Numbered from the stretch's first letter, positions 33,095 through 42,657 are shown. The stretch is DNA of 64,000 nucleotides from Niallia sp. XMNu-256 (GCF_036670015.1 NZ_CP137636.1:1776501-1840500); one strand, 5' to 3'. Notes: generated by a model not told the origin, from the sequence alone. A program made the numbers and translations.

Positions 33095-33607
33095 ATGCAA
33101 AAATATAGTTACACGATACCAGTGGTGAAGGGGGTAAAAAAGGAATTCAAAATAAATGACGAAAAAGGCGTATCCAAAGCTAAAATACAAAGATATTATC
33201 CTAATTTGCTAAATATATTAACGGAGATATTTTTAACAGGTTGGGAGGTTAATATAAAGGCTATACAAGACGATAAAGAATATCTAATTAAAGAGCATTT
33301 TCGTTGGACAAAAAATGAGTGGTCAATTTTAGAAAACGACTCAGAAATAGGAACCTTAACTGACATTAAGAAAATTGAATTTGGTGATACGAAAGAATTT
33401 TCTATTCAAGGTAAAAAATATTACTATCTGGATAAGCCGCTACAAACCCAAACTTCAATTCAAGATGAAGACAACAATGTTATTGCAATTATTGATTATA
33501 AACTATTTGACTTATCTCGAAAAAAGGAAATAGTCGTGTATAATAATGAAATCGTACTCTCTTTGTTGGTATGCATTGACTATGTTTCAACTCTAAAGAA
33601 GAAATGA
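33095..33607 (+). CDS. Tubby C-terminal-like (LURP-one-related) protein
   Basis: 170 residues, ATG after TATGGAGG. The pattern YTIPVVKGVKKEFKINDEKG, then KEYLIKEHFRW, and the hydrophobic closing strand AIIDYKLFDLSRKKEIVVYN fits the 12-stranded Tubby/LURP-one barrel found in small Bacillus proteins. The fold call is tentative. Its last 40 codons are duplicated as a relic at 4.25 kb. Cytosolic or membrane-peripheral; function unknown. Confidence 0.7.
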   Translation: MQKYSYTIPVVKGVKKEFKINDEKGVSKAKIQRYYPNLLNILTEIFLTGWEVNIKAIQDDKEYLIKEHFRWTKNEWSILENDSEIGTLTDIKKIEFGDTKEFSIQGKKYYYLDKPLQTQTSIQDEDNNVIAIIDYKLFDLSRKKEIVVYNNEIVLSLLVCIDYVSTLKKK

Positions 33608-33672
33608 TACTTTAGAGTTTTTATAGTTAATAGAAAAATATACTTTTAACTAAATAGTATAGGAGACTCTCT

Positions 33673-34242
33673 ATGGAAATCTCATTGATTAGACATGGTA
33701 AATCCAAGTTTACTGAAAATCGTCTAATAACATGCAAAGAGTTTAAAAACTGGGTTGAAAAATATGATTATAATGGGGTTTTGGAAGAAAACTCTTACCC
33801 ATCAGAAACGCTTGAAAAAATGGCAACAGCAAATATTGTGATAACAAGTGATTTGAAAAGGTCGATCGAGTCAGCAAAGTTATTGAATCCTAATTTCAAA
33901 GCAGTTTCAATCCCTTTGTTTCGCGAAACAGAGTTACCTTCTCCTTTAATAAAATTTTGGGGAATTAAATTAAATCCGAGTGTTTGGGCAGTGATTTTAA
34001 GATGCTTATGGTTTGGCGGTTATTCAAGTGGTTGCGAGTCTTTTAGTAATGCAAAAGATAGGGCAGAAAAGGCATCCAGATTATTAGTTGAATATGCTAA
34101 AGAACATGATACCGTAGTATTGGTTGGGCATGGATTCTTTAATATATTGATCGCTAAGGAACTACAAAAAATGGGTTGGAAGGGTAAAAGAAAAACAAGC
34201 TCTAAGCACTGGGTTTGCACTACATATTCTTTATTCAGCTAA
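33673..34242 (+). CDS. Histidine phosphatase family protein
   Basis: 189 residues. N-terminal RHG motif (ISLIRHGKSKF) with the phospho-accepting His, second Arg in VITSDLKRSIESAKLL, Glu in FRETELPSP, and C-terminal VLVGHGFFN with the second His. This completes the catalytic set of the phosphoglycerate-mutase-like superfamily. Substrate not evident. TAGGAGA ribosome site; terminator follows directly. Confidence 0.9.
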   Translation: MEISLIRHGKSKFTENRLITCKEFKNWVEKYDYNGVLEENSYPSETLEKMATANIVITSDLKRSIESAKLLNPNFKAVSIPLFRETELPSPLIKFWGIKLNPSVWAVILRCLWFGGYSSGCESFSNAKDRAEKASRLLVEYAKEHDTVVLVGHGFFNILIAKELQKMGWKGKRKTSSKHWVCTTYSLFS

Positions 34243-34243
34243 C

Positions 34244-34278
34244 GGAGGTGTTTCTTCAACAGGAAGAGACACTTTTTT
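34244..34278 (+). terminator. Terminator of the histidine phosphatase gene
   Basis: GTGTTTCT / AGAGACAC stem, 9-nt loop, T6. Confidence 0.85.
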
Positions 34279-34329
34279 GACTAATGTAAAGTCGTAATTT
34301 AGGATTTCTGATTACGGCTTTTTTCTTAT

Positions 34330-34521
34330 TTAAAGGGAAGAGTTGTTGGAGAGTGTAGTTTCTCTATAGATGAATCTTCTTAGTTGACGTCTCTCATGCT
34401 GATCGTTTAGAATACTCCAAATGAGTATTTCAAAACATTGTCCAAGTTTTTCTAGTTTATTCAACGCTTGTTCAATTACTTGGAGGCAAAGAGAAACTAA
34501 ATGTTTGAAGGCTTTTTTTAG
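34330..34521 (-). other. Minus-strand open frame without start, possible relic
   Basis: 64 codons open between stops: KKAFKHLVSLCLQVIEQALN, KLEKLGQCFEILIWSILNDQ, HERRQLRRFIYRE. Helical and protein-like, but there is no start codon with a ribosome site. Could be the C-terminus of a lost gene. Family not recognised. Confidence 0.3.
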
Positions 34522-34643
34522 TTAAAGAGTTGTTTCTTTGCACTCTTCTCATTCAATAAATGATTTGTTTTTTCTTTAAAACTTTCAACAGTTATCGTAA
34601 GATTAGAAAGAATATTATAATGATCAATTAGGTGGGGAATTGG

Positions 34644-35126
34644 ATGTTTAATAGTGTGAACTATTCAGAGTCAATAGAAAAAAATTACGAACTTGTTATT
34701 AAGCAATTAAAAGCGCTGCTCGATGGGGAAGATGATTTAATTGCTAACTTATCAAATGCTTCTGCTTTATTAAACCAATTTTTATCAGATATTAATTGGG
34801 TTGGATTTTATTTAACAAAAGAAAACAACCAACTCGTATTGGGCCCTTTCCAAGGTTTACCCGCTTGTGTAAGAATTCCTTTTGGTCGTGGCGTTTGCGG
34901 TACAGCTGCGGCTAATAACGAAACATTACGAATTGCTGATGTCCATCAATTCCCTGGGCATATCGCATGTGATGCAGCATCGAATTCAGAGATTGTTATT
35001 CCTTTAGTGAAAAATGACGAGGTTATCGGTGTATTAGATATTGATAGCCCACTGAAAGACCGTTTTAGTGAGACAGATGAAAAGTATTTAAAGCAATTCG
35101 TTGATGTGTTAGTAGAATATATTTAA
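34644..35126 (+). CDS. ytsP: Free methionine-(R)-sulfoxide reductase (GAF domain)
   Basis: 160 residues from the ATG six bases after AGGTGGGG; the GTG overlapping that site is rejected. A single GAF domain with the fRMsr signature: INWVGFYL, LGPFQGLPACVRIPFGRGVC (two of the redox Cys), HIACDAASNSEIV (third Cys) and GVLDIDSP. Reduces free methionine-R-sulfoxide with thioredoxin, part of oxidative-stress repair. Length equals E. coli MsrC and B. subtilis YtsP. Confidence 0.93.
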   Translation: MFNSVNYSESIEKNYELVIKQLKALLDGEDDLIANLSNASALLNQFLSDINWVGFYLTKENNQLVLGPFQGLPACVRIPFGRGVCGTAAANNETLRIADVHQFPGHIACDAASNSEIVIPLVKNDEVIGVLDIDSPLKDRFSETDEKYLKQFVDVLVEYI

Positions 35127-35247
35127 GAACAAAAGCTCGAGCGCCTAGTATCATGAAAATTTGTTGCTTAAAACTACTTTGCATGTATTTTAGTACATGC
35201 AACTTGATGCGGTATAAGAAAATGCGGATTAAGGAAACCCTAATACT

Positions 35248-35293
35248 AAAAAGCCTAATTCCTCGGTATTAAAACTGAGAAACTAGGCTTTTT
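35248..35293. terminator. AATTAGGC-type bidirectional terminator
   Basis: AAAAAGCCTAATTCCTC / GAGAAACTAGGCTTTTT, T-runs on both strands, shared by the convergent genes ending at 35126 and 35301. Confidence 0.85.
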
Positions 35294-35300
35294 AATTGCA

Positions 35301-35693
35301 TTAAAGCTCCTTCTTTTGCTGTGCTGGAGAGTAGTATCTTAGCTTTTCCTTGGCTGTAGTAGGGTTTAAAATCTGATGCGCTTTTGAGTTTAGACCTATA
35401 TAACAAGCCACTCCCATAAATATTAAAGGGGATCCAAAGAAGACAGACAAAATGATTAAATCTGATATGCTTATTTCATTTGGATTCGGTCCAGCTAATA
35501 ATTGGTTTGGAATGGAAAACGGAATACTTACCATTATTATTACAATTCCAATACCAAGTGTTCTTACTGCTTTTGCAAACATAACCCTATTTTTATTTTC
35601 GATTAAATAGAAAAAACCTCCGAAAATAATTAGTAAAATTCCTAAAGTACAACCAATTGTAGTAACAGTTAGCCCAATTTTCTCCAACGGCAT
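35301..35693 (-). CDS. Membrane protein, 130 aa
   Basis: Three predicted membrane helices: VTTIGCTLGILLIIFGGFFY, VRTLGIGIVIIMVSIPFSIP and ISDLIILSVFFGSPLIFMGV, then a basic cytosolic tail with YYSPAQQKKEL. ATG after AGGGTGTG. No family recognised. Confidence 0.75.
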   Translation of the reverse strand: MPLEKIGLTVTTIGCTLGILLIIFGGFFYLIENKNRVMFAKAVRTLGIGIVIIMVSIPFSIPNQLLAGPNPNEISISDLIILSVFFGSPLIFMGVACYIGLNSKAHQILNPTTAKEKLRYYSPAQQKKEL

Positions 35694-36137
35694 TTTTCAC
35701 ACCCTATTTTTATTTTAGTTTTATTTTTTGTTTATAACATTAGAATAACGAGTTTATAGAATAAGATGATATATTTTTAAGGAATTATAGCACAAAGAAC
35801 ATAAACATAGTGATAGAATTTTGAATGAGCAACATACCAATTTTTTCCTTTTTGTTTCTATAGTTTCTGATTTAAAATTACAGATAAGAGATTAGTTTAA
35901 GGAAACTAGTTATTCAATTAGCGGGGGTAAGAGTTGAAAAATCAAGCTGCTACGGCAATCCTTTTTTTTTGTATTAACGGTGCCGGATAGTGGAGGAATT
36001 GTCTTTAGCCTTTATTCTACATTTGGGCCATCTTCTTGAATAACAGTTAGATTGTATAGAGGAAAAATTATCAATAAATGTACTTAAACTATATAGCGGT
36101 TTTTTGGAAGAAGAAAATAGCAGAATGAGGGGTTCCC
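35694..36137. other. Divergent spacer with cassette copy
   Basis: AT-rich promoter-like DNA for the flanking divergent genes. It contains a cassette copy at about 35923-36010 and, near 36.04 kb, TTCTTGAATAACAGTTAG followed by TTGTATAGAGG, a possible promoter for the GNAT gene. No gene. Confidence 0.45.
35923..36010 (+). repeat. Intergenic cassette copy
   Basis: TTAGCGGGGGTAAGAGTTG, GCTGCTACGGCAATCC followed by T9, GTATTAACGGTGCCGG, then ATAGTGGAGGAATTG. Confidence 0.5.
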
Positions 36138-36587
36138 TTGATTAAAAAAATTGACATTAATAATAGTAAAAACGCTGAAGATGTTCTAAACATTCAAATG
36201 CCATCATATAAGGTAGAGGCAGAAATAATTGGTTCATATGAAATACCACCATTAAGGGATACAGTTTATACTTTGCAACATTGCAGAGAAACTTTCTTTG
36301 GTTATTATGAAAATGATGTATTATGCGGAGTAATATCTATAAAAATAGACGACTATGATGTTGATATACATAGGTTAATCGTACATCCAAACCATTTTAG
36401 AAAAGGAATTGCGCAGTTGCTATTAAATTTCATTGAAACTAAGTGCCAGATAGAAACAATAAAAGTAGCGACAGGTTCTAAAAATATTCCAGCAGTTCGT
36501 TTTTATAAAAAGAATGGATTTCGAAATATTAAAGAGGTCATTGTAAATGAGCAACTATCCTTAACCTTTTTTGAAAAGAAATTATGA
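36138..36587 (+). CDS. GNAT N-acetyltransferase
   Basis: 149 residues, TTG start after ATGAGGGG. Acetyl-CoA site in LIVHPNHFRKGIAQLLLNFI (R/Q-x-x-G-x-A) preceded by ISIKIDDYDVDIH, and the C-terminal PAVRFYKKNGFRNI block. Acetylates an unidentified amine. Own terminator. Confidence 0.9.
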   Translation: MIKKIDINNSKNAEDVLNIQMPSYKVEAEIIGSYEIPPLRDTVYTLQHCRETFFGYYENDVLCGVISIKIDDYDVDIHRLIVHPNHFRKGIAQLLLNFIETKCQIETIKVATGSKNIPAVRFYKKNGFRNIKEVIVNEQLSLTFFEKKL

Positions 36588-36604
36588 AGTTCTTATTGAA
36601 GTAA

Positions 36605-36643
36605 GAGGAGCGTTAATCCAAAATGAATAACGCTCTTTTTTGT
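36605..36643 (+). terminator. Terminator of the GNAT gene
   Basis: AGGAGCGTTA / TAACGCTCTT stem, 12-nt loop, T6. Confidence 0.85.
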
Positions 36644-36705
36644 TGGAGTTATTATACTAACGGGCAGCAGGACTGACATCCACCTCATGGAAAGGGTGAA
36701 CGAAT

Positions 36706-36889
36706 GAATTTTGTCGCAAAGACTATGTGAGATATGTGGAGATCTAACAGTACTAGAACCATTTAAGGAAGTAAATGTTTTTATTATATTAATGAAGGTT
36801 GCTCTTCTATTATAGATGGAGAAAGCTTTATTACGATATATGATACAATAATAAAAAAGGTAAACTTTGGAGACACACCCCTGCAATAA
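36706..36889 (+). pseudogene. Decayed gene fragment with two frameshifts
   Basis: Three successive frames read protein-like when joined: EFCRKDYVRYVE, DLTVLEPFKEVNVFI, and INEGCSSIIDGESFITIYDT ending NFGDTPLQ. No start or ribosome site. Represents the 3' end of a lost gene; family not recognised. Confidence 0.4.
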
Positions 36890-36973
36890 GACTTATAACG
36901 AAATTAAGTTCTTGATCTATCCCATTAAGGACATAACTATGAAACCGTGCTTTAATAAAAGGAGTTCTATAAA

Positions 36974-37636
36974 ATGAGTGAAAATAAAGGTACAGAAATA
37001 ACACGCTCTTCAAAAGCAGAAAACATTCTACTTCAGATCAATAGTAAAACTAAGCTAGGCGACTTACGAAAAATCGCGAAGGACATAAAAAAAGATCACG
37101 AACTAGCTATGGAACTTTGGTCAACCGAAGAGTTTTTGCCAAGACTATTAGCCATCTTAATTATGGATAAAAAACTTCTCTCACAAGATGTGCTAAATAA
37201 ACTTGATAAGGATATGCAGACTCACACTTATGATGAGCGGAATAACTTAATGGATTGGTTAATGGCTAATCAGCTCACCAAAGACAAAAAGACAATTGCA
37301 TTAATGGAGTCATGGGAAAATAGCCCTTCTGCTCTTCAAAGGCGAGCTTTCTGGTATTATCAAGCGCGATTAAGATGGACAGGAAAAACACCGCCTGATA
37401 ACACCGCAGACTTACTAGCTGCAATAGAAGCTAATATTACGCAGGAGGAACCGGAAGTTCAATGGGCTATGAATTTCACTGCAGGCTGGATAGGCGTTTA
37501 TGATGAAGAGAATCGTACACGTTGTATTAAACTAGGTGAGAAAACGGGTCTTTACAAAGATGAAATAGTTTCAAAAGGATGTACTCCCAGCTATTTACCG
37601 GAGTTTATTACGATTGAAGTCAACAAACGACATTAG
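36974..37636 (+). CDS. DNA alkylation repair protein, AlkD-like
   Basis: 220 residues of all-helical HEAT-like repeats. The AlkD landmarks are visible: LRKIAKDIKKDHELAMELW, the repeat-4 segment NNLMDWLMANQL with an acidic residue where AlkD has its catalytic Asp, and MESWENSPSALQRRAFWYYQ with the Trp/Arg pair that contacts DNA. These glycosylases remove positively charged alkyl-purines without base flipping. Sequence is divergent, so activity is inferred. AAAAGGAG site. Confidence 0.85.
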   Translation: MSENKGTEITRSSKAENILLQINSKTKLGDLRKIAKDIKKDHELAMELWSTEEFLPRLLAILIMDKKLLSQDVLNKLDKDMQTHTYDERNNLMDWLMANQLTKDKKTIALMESWENSPSALQRRAFWYYQARLRWTGKTPPDNTADLLAAIEANITQEEPEVQWAMNFTAGWIGVYDEENRTRCIKLGEKTGLYKDEIVSKGCTPSYLPEFITIEVNKRH

Positions 37637-37676
37637 TCATCTTTGAAAAAATTATTAAGGTTTAAGCAATAAATGA

Positions 37677-37814
37677 AGAGATTCCAAACCTCAATATGAA
37701 AATTGTAATAGGCTTGGACCGAAACATAATGAAAACAACGCGTTATGGCAGCTAGTTAGTAAATATGCAAGGAAGATGGAAATGATTAACTCACTTTCTC
37801 TTTTTGATCTTTAG
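37677..37814 (+). pseudogene. 3' gene relic
   Basis: Frame after a TGA reads RDSKPQYENCNRLGPKHNEN, then NALWQLVSKYARKMEMINSL and SLFDL, with no start codon. Strongly protein-like C-terminus; identity unknown. A hairpin CTTCCAC / GTGGAAG follows at 37.89 kb. Confidence 0.35.
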
Positions 37815-37922
37815 GGCGCACGCTTACCTTTTAGAAGAACAACTTTCCAGCTGCATAATACAACGATACTATTCAATAGAAAAAGATCTTCCACGATCGG
37901 GCGAGATTGTGGAAGTTTATCC

Positions 37923-37995
37923 AGCTAAAGGGGCAATACTCAAGATGGAAGTATGGCTATTCTTTTTGAAGTAAAGGATTAATTTAACAAAAAAT
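37923..37995 (+). repeat. Intergenic cassette copy
   Basis: CTAAAGGGGCAATACTC, GGAAGTATGGCTATTCTTTT, TGAAGTAAAGGATTAATTTAAC. Hairpin arm resembles that of the 30.79 kb copy, now imperfect. Confidence 0.5.
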
Positions 37996-38061
37996 ATAGA
38001 TGATTCTTTGGTGTAGTCACATTATGAGGAATTGAAATTCAAAAGGGGAAAATTACAACTC

Positions 38062-38769
38062 ATGAAAAAGAAAGCAATATTCATTGGTACAGTCATTTTA
38101 ATCGTTTTTCTATTATTATTTGGTACTTATAAATTGATGAATTCGAGAACGTTTCAATTATTCGGTGGATTAACAAATAAAGTGGAAACGAACCAGAAAG
38201 TAGTTGCCTTAACTTTTGATGATGGTCCAACCGAGAATGTAGATGACATTCTCGCATTGTTAAAAGAATATGAGATAAAAGCTACTTTTTTTCTAATTGG
38301 AAATGAAATTGAAAAAAATCCGGAAGAAGCAAAAAAAATAGTCAACGAAGGTCATCAAATTGGAAATCATACTTATTCACACCAACGTATGATTTTTAAA
38401 TCACCGTCTTTTGTAAAAAAAGAAGTTGAAAAAACAGACGATTTAATTCAAAACCTTGGTTATAAAGGGGAAATAGACTTTCGACCACCAAATGGAAAAA
38501 AGATTGTAGGACTACCTTATTATTTATCTAAGCATAACAAAGATACGATAACGTGGAATCTCGAACCAGATACTTTTTATAATGAAGCTTCCGAGAAGAT
38601 TGAATATGTTAACGAAAATGTTTCACCAGGTTCAATTATTTTAATGCATCCCATGTACGATAAGACGGGTGAAGGGTTAAAAGCCATCAAAGGAATCATA
38701 CAATCATTATCAAGACAAGGATATGATTTTGTAACTGTCAATGAACTTCAGGAATTACAAGTTAAATAG
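38062..38769 (+). CDS. Polysaccharide deacetylase (NodB homology domain)
   Basis: 235 residues from the ATG at KKKAIF; a TTG ten codons upstream is the alternative. Membrane anchor or signal (AIFIGTVILIVFLLLFGTYK), then the carbohydrate esterase 4 motifs: TFDDGP (catalytic Asp and metal Asp), HTYSHQ (metal His pair), RPPNGK (R-P-P), W.L/D and ILMHP. Removes N-acetyl groups from cell-wall glycans, typically modifying peptidoglycan outside the membrane. Terminator follows. Confidence 0.92.
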   Translation: MKKKAIFIGTVILIVFLLLFGTYKLMNSRTFQLFGGLTNKVETNQKVVALTFDDGPTENVDDILALLKEYEIKATFFLIGNEIEKNPEEAKKIVNEGHQIGNHTYSHQRMIFKSPSFVKKEVEKTDDLIQNLGYKGEIDFRPPNGKKIVGLPYYLSKHNKDTITWNLEPDTFYNEASEKIEYVNENVSPGSIILMHPMYDKTGEGLKAIKGIIQSLSRQGYDFVTVNELQELQVK

Positions 38770-38810
38770 TATAGATGATTTGTTTAAATAATGGCTGCGA
38801 TAGCAAAAAA

Positions 38811-38841
38811 GAGCAACGCTGATACAATCTGCGTTGCTCAT
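38811..38841 (+). terminator. Terminator of the deacetylase gene
   Basis: GAGCA-ACGC / GCGT-TGCTC stem (GAGCAACGC), 11-nt loop; T-run weak (ATTACATTTT). Confidence 0.78.
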
Positions 38842-39081
38842 TACATTTTAGATATACTTAATAAGAAAACTCCTTCATAAGGTTTTGCGGTATCAGATAA
38901 TAACATATCAGTACACTCCCAAAAATATTATTTACAATATCATTTCCGGAAAGTTGAATAGTATAAAAATTTTAAAATATTTGGGATAGTTGAATGGAGG
39001 TTAATGTTAAAATATAAATATGTTACTAATCTAACGAAGCGGTTTAATGGAAGAGACAGAATCTTTTTTAAGGGGATTGGA

Positions 39082-39339
39082 ATGTTGAACAAAACAATAT
39101 TAATTTTTGTAAATGTGATTACTGGACTATTTGTTACTATTTCTAGTGTTCTTGGATATGGCTTTAGTGGGATTGGGGAAGGTTCTACTAATGACTTCAC
39201 AATCTTAATTTGGTTTTTTATTTGGGTGATCGGTTTATTTTTACAATTCAAATTAAAAACTAGGATAATTGGATTAATTATTACTCTCATTCCAGTTGCA
39301 TTTTTCTTTTACGTTTATATTGCAGCTATAATGATGTAA
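39082..39339 (+). CDS. Small membrane protein, 85 aa
   Basis: ATG after TTAAGGGGATT; an earlier in-frame start lacks a site. Three helices: ILIFVNVITGLFVTISSVLG, FTILIWFFIWVIGLFLQF, IIGLIITLIPVAFFFYVYIA. No family recognised. Confidence 0.75.
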   Translation: MLNKTILIFVNVITGLFVTISSVLGYGFSGIGEGSTNDFTILIWFFIWVIGLFLQFKLKTRIIGLIITLIPVAFFFYVYIAAIMM

Positions 39340-39401
39340 TTAAATTTTTGAATAGTTGAAATTTATCTAAAGGGTGTTTTTAAGTTACCCCAAATGATAA
39401 T

Positions 39402-39454
39402 AAGCTGAAAATATACAACTTTTACACATTCATTAAATATTTCCAGCTTTTTTA
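39402..39454. terminator. Long-loop hairpin, likely terminator
   Basis: AAGCTGAAAATAT / ATATTTCCAGCTT with a T6 run. Confidence 0.65.
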
Positions 39455-39584
39455 TATTCAAAAAACAAACTGCTATTTTCTTAATACACTAAGATAGAAA
39501 ACTAAAAGTCAATTATACCGGGTACAGTCAATAAGTAAGTGTAAAGCTATAACAATAATTAACGAATAAAAAGTACGAGATAAT

Positions 39585-39613
39585 CTCTTCAAATGACATT
39601 GAAGAGTTTTTTC
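39585..39613 (+). terminator. Orphan terminator
   Basis: CTCTTCAA / TTGAAGAG with T6. No coding frame is seen between the previous terminator and this one (39.46-39.58 kb); a short untranslated RNA is possible. Confidence 0.75.
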
Positions 39614-39718
39614 ATGGCCAAGAGTTTTTCAAGAATTATATTTTAATATTTCGGCTATTTTGTTGTATCCATCAGACTAGGTTGATTGATATGATTGTAG
39701 TAGAAAGGAAGTGAAGCC

Positions 39719-41827
39719 GTGTTTAAACTTAAGAAAACAATTGCCATGATTTGGATCATTTTAACCGTCATTATGGGGTATTTTGCCTTTCAGCTGCCTA
39801 GCATTTTAACAGGCAGTGGATTTGAAATGGAGGGGAGTTATGCCGAAACCCAAAAAATATTAGAGGAGGAGTTTGATCAATCGGCCAATTCTATCATTCT
39901 CTTGTTTGAAAAAGATCAAGATGCTTCAGCCTCTGATTTTGAAAGCTTCATTGATAAAACGATACATAAGAATGTTGTAATCAATCGCAACGATCCATCA
40001 CCTGCTGTATTTAAAGGGAACTATGCCTATGTGACCATTCAGTCCGACGATCAAACCGATTTAAATGAATTAAAAGCCGCATTGCCTAACCACAAAGGTT
40101 TTTCCGTTTCATTAACAGGAGGATCGATTATTGAAGATGAAATGAGTAAAAAATCTCAGGAAGATTTAGCGAATGCTGAGATGATCGGCCTCCCCATTGC
40201 CATGATCATTCTACTTTTAGCATTTGGTGGTCTAGTGGCAGCTAGTATTCCGCTTTTAATTGGGGTTGTAGCAGTCGTAATCACAATGGGTGTCGTTTAC
40301 TTCTTAGGTCATTCTATCAATTTATCCATATTTGTATTAAACGTAGTACCAATGATCGGTTTAGCTCTTAGCATTGACTTTGCTTTATTGTACATCAATC
40401 GTTTTCGAGAGGAATTAAGCCATCATTCTGTCGAACAAGCGATAAAAATAACAAACCGGACAGCCGGCCGTTCAATTGGTTTTTCTGGATTATGTGTCGC
40501 ACTTGGATTATCCGGAATGCTCGTGTTTCAGGTTGATATTTTCAAATCTGTTGCTATTGGGGGAATCGCAGTCGTAGTGGTTTCTGTTCTTTCAGCTTTA
40601 ACGTTTTTGCCGGCGATTTTATCCATTCTTGGGCACCGAATTAATAAAGCCATGATCCTTAAAAGAAAGGATAACGACCAATCATGGTGGAGAAATTTTG
40701 CTACTTTTGTGATGAAACGTCCATTGGTCATGTCACTTGCAACACTTGCCATTCTTACGATGGCTATTTTACCAGTTAAAGATATGGAATTAGAAATCCC
40801 CGATGCATCTGCCTTACCAGCTACTAGTGAAGCAAGAATCGCCTATGAAAAATTTGAAGAAACGTTTGTACCGAGTGATCAATCAACTGTCACTTTCATC
40901 GTCGAGACAGAGGATTCTCTTTTAGCAGAAAACTCTCTTTCTAGTGTGGAAAGCTTTATTTCGAAATTAGAAAAAGAAAAACTTGTCGATAAAATCGATT
41001 CGATCTTTACCGCTTCAGGAGATGTAACATCTCAACAATTTTATGCGATGTTGCAAAATCCACAAATAAAAAGTGGACTGGAACCCGTACTGGATACATT
41101 AACAACCGAAGATAAAACGATTCTGTATGTAACCATCAACGCCCCAGCTTCATCAGAGGATGCAAAGGACTGGGTAAGAGAGATAGAATCCACTGACATG
41201 CCATTGAATTTTACAATGGGGGGATATCCTAAGTTTAATCAGGAAATATTCGATGAGGTATACGATAAAATCCCATTAGGACTTTCCATTATTCTTGGTT
41301 CCACATTTATTATTTTACTAGTTGCTTTTCAATCAATTTTAATTCCATTGAAAGCCATATTAATGAACATGTTCTCATTAGGTGCTGCTTTTGGAATTGT
41401 CGTTTGGATTTTCCAAGAAGGCCATTTTGGGATTGACCCCTCGTTAATTGGGTTGATGATTCCTATTATTGCCTTTGCTGTCGTTTTTGGTTTAAGCATG
41501 GATTACGAAGTATTTTTAATTTCGCGTATCCATGAGGAATACTTGAGGACAAGGGATAATAACTTTGCCACTTTGGAGGGACTTACGATCACAAGTAAAG
41601 TGATAACCGCTGCAGCCGCAATCATGATTGTAGTAACCGGGGCATTCGCTTTCACTGAAATTGTTCCCGTTAAGCAAATTGGTATCGCCGTCGCCCTTTC
41701 GATTTTTATCGATGCTACACTTGTCAGAATGATCCTAGTCCCATCATTAATGAAATTACTAGGCGACTGGAATTGGTGGCTGCCCTTTAGAAAAAGAAAG
41801 AGAGTGGAGAAAAATCCTGGGCAGTAG
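39719..41827 (+). CDS. MMPL/RND-family transporter
   Basis: 702 residues. Twelve predicted helices in two repeats, each with one helix, a ~120-residue outer loop and five helices. MMPL landmarks: GLALSIDFALLYINRFREEL (first repeat, Asp-Tyr proton relay region) and GLSMDYEVFLISRIHEEYLR (second repeat). Similar in length and layout to B. subtilis YdfJ. Exports lipids or toxic compounds using the proton gradient. GTG start after GGAAGTGA. No regulator adjacent. Confidence 0.92.
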   Translation: MFKLKKTIAMIWIILTVIMGYFAFQLPSILTGSGFEMEGSYAETQKILEEEFDQSANSIILLFEKDQDASASDFESFIDKTIHKNVVINRNDPSPAVFKGNYAYVTIQSDDQTDLNELKAALPNHKGFSVSLTGGSIIEDEMSKKSQEDLANAEMIGLPIAMIILLLAFGGLVAASIPLLIGVVAVVITMGVVYFLGHSINLSIFVLNVVPMIGLALSIDFALLYINRFREELSHHSVEQAIKITNRTAGRSIGFSGLCVALGLSGMLVFQVDIFKSVAIGGIAVVVVSVLSALTFLPAILSILGHRINKAMILKRKDNDQSWWRNFATFVMKRPLVMSLATLAILTMAILPVKDMELEIPDASALPATSEARIAYEKFEETFVPSDQSTVTFIVETEDSLLAENSLSSVESFISKLEKEKLVDKIDSIFTASGDVTSQQFYAMLQNPQIKSGLEPVLDTLTTEDKTILYVTINAPASSEDAKDWVREIESTDMPLNFTMGGYPKFNQEIFDEVYDKIPLGLSIILGSTFIILLVAFQSILIPLKAILMNMFSLGAAFGIVVWIFQEGHFGIDPSLIGLMIPIIAFAVVFGLSMDYEVFLISRIHEEYLRTRDNNFATLEGLTITSKVITAAAAIMIVVTGAFAFTEIVPVKQIGIAVALSIFIDATLVRMILVPSLMKLLGDWNWWLPFRKRKRVEKNPGQ

Positions 41828-41846
41828 AACCAGGATTTTTTTTTAG
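41813..41846 (+). terminator. Terminator of the MMPL gene
   Basis: AATCCTGG / CCAGGATT, T9. The left arm overlaps the end of the coding region. Confidence 0.93.
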
Positions 41847-41992
41847 ACAGGGAGGGGCATGAACTTGCCCCCAATAATAAAGGTATTAGAATTCCCTTTT
41901 TAAAGAGGATTTTTTAATTTCAAACAATTTAGATAAAGTGGTTTCAGCTCTATAAAATAGTGGTAATAAAAGCCAAAAGGGAGGTGTATCAT

Positions 41993-42214
41993 ATGTCTCA
42001 AGCACAATTTGATGACTTTCAAGATCAGAGAAATGAAAAAGATGAATTTGTAGCGGTATTCAAAGATAAAGACAACCATGTGATCGATGGAATTGAAATT
42101 AAAACATCAGAACAGGATATTTATTCAATCAACGATGTGGCCACTAAACATGCACAGGACTTAATGGCTGAAAGAGGCATGAGTGAAGTAGAAGTTGAAA
42201 TCCGTAAGAAATAG
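41993..42214 (+). CDS. Small acidic protein, 73 aa
   Basis: ATG after AAGGGAGGTG. Reads SQAQFDDFQDQRNEKDEFVA, then KDNHVIDGIEIKTSEQD and a helical end LMAERGMSEVEVEIRKK. Cytosolic, compact alpha/beta. Function unknown. Confidence 0.75.
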   Translation: MSQAQFDDFQDQRNEKDEFVAVFKDKDNHVIDGIEIKTSEQDIYSINDVATKHAQDLMAERGMSEVEVEIRKK

Positions 42215-42230
42215 ATAGTTCTAACAAGAT

Positions 42231-42268
42231 GGATCATAAGAGAGAACATTTCTCCTCTCTTATGATCC
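42231..42268. terminator. Strong bidirectional terminator
   Basis: 14-bp perfect stem GGATCATAAGAGAG / CTCTCTTATGATCC, 10-nt loop. It overlaps the end of the IS3 relic frame. Confidence 0.85.
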
Positions 42269-42657
42269 ATCAATTACTGCAAAATTTTTCTTCTTTATCT
42301 TCTTGAATATCTTCTCACTTACCAACTGATGTAGAGCTACAAACATTATATACCGAAGCAGCCATTCGATGGACGCTCCAGTTTTGTCCATATAACTCAG
42401 TACGTCCATTTTAAACTCTAAAGAATATTTTCTATAAGTTTCCTCATTCAACCCTTTTACACCATGTAATCCAAAACTTTTTACCTAACGATGTAATACT
42501 GTTTTAGCTATATGAACTTTTTAGCAGTAACTCTATTAGCATCAGATTCATTTATGTAATATTGAACAGCTGCTCGTTGAGTTTCAAATGAATATTTTTT
42601 AGTCATAAAAACTGCATCTCCAATTGTTAGTTGGTCTAACAATTAGGGTGCAGTTCA
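42260..42657 (-). mobile_element. IS3-family remnant: left end and part of orfA
   Basis: Minus strand: terminal sequence TGAACTGCACCCTAATTG (IS3-like end), then a start giving TKKYSFETQRAAVQYYINES, DANRVTAKKF, a stop, and after a frame change VKGLNEETYRKYSLEFKMDV, LSYMDKTGASIEW. These are the two helix-turn-helix parts of an IS3 orfA. OrfB (integrase) and the right end are missing. The element adjoins a truncated gene. Confidence 0.7.

Noticed and set aside
36593-36886. 97-codon minus-strand frame
   Set aside because: It is antisense to a plus-strand relic whose joined frames look more like protein; no ribosome site.
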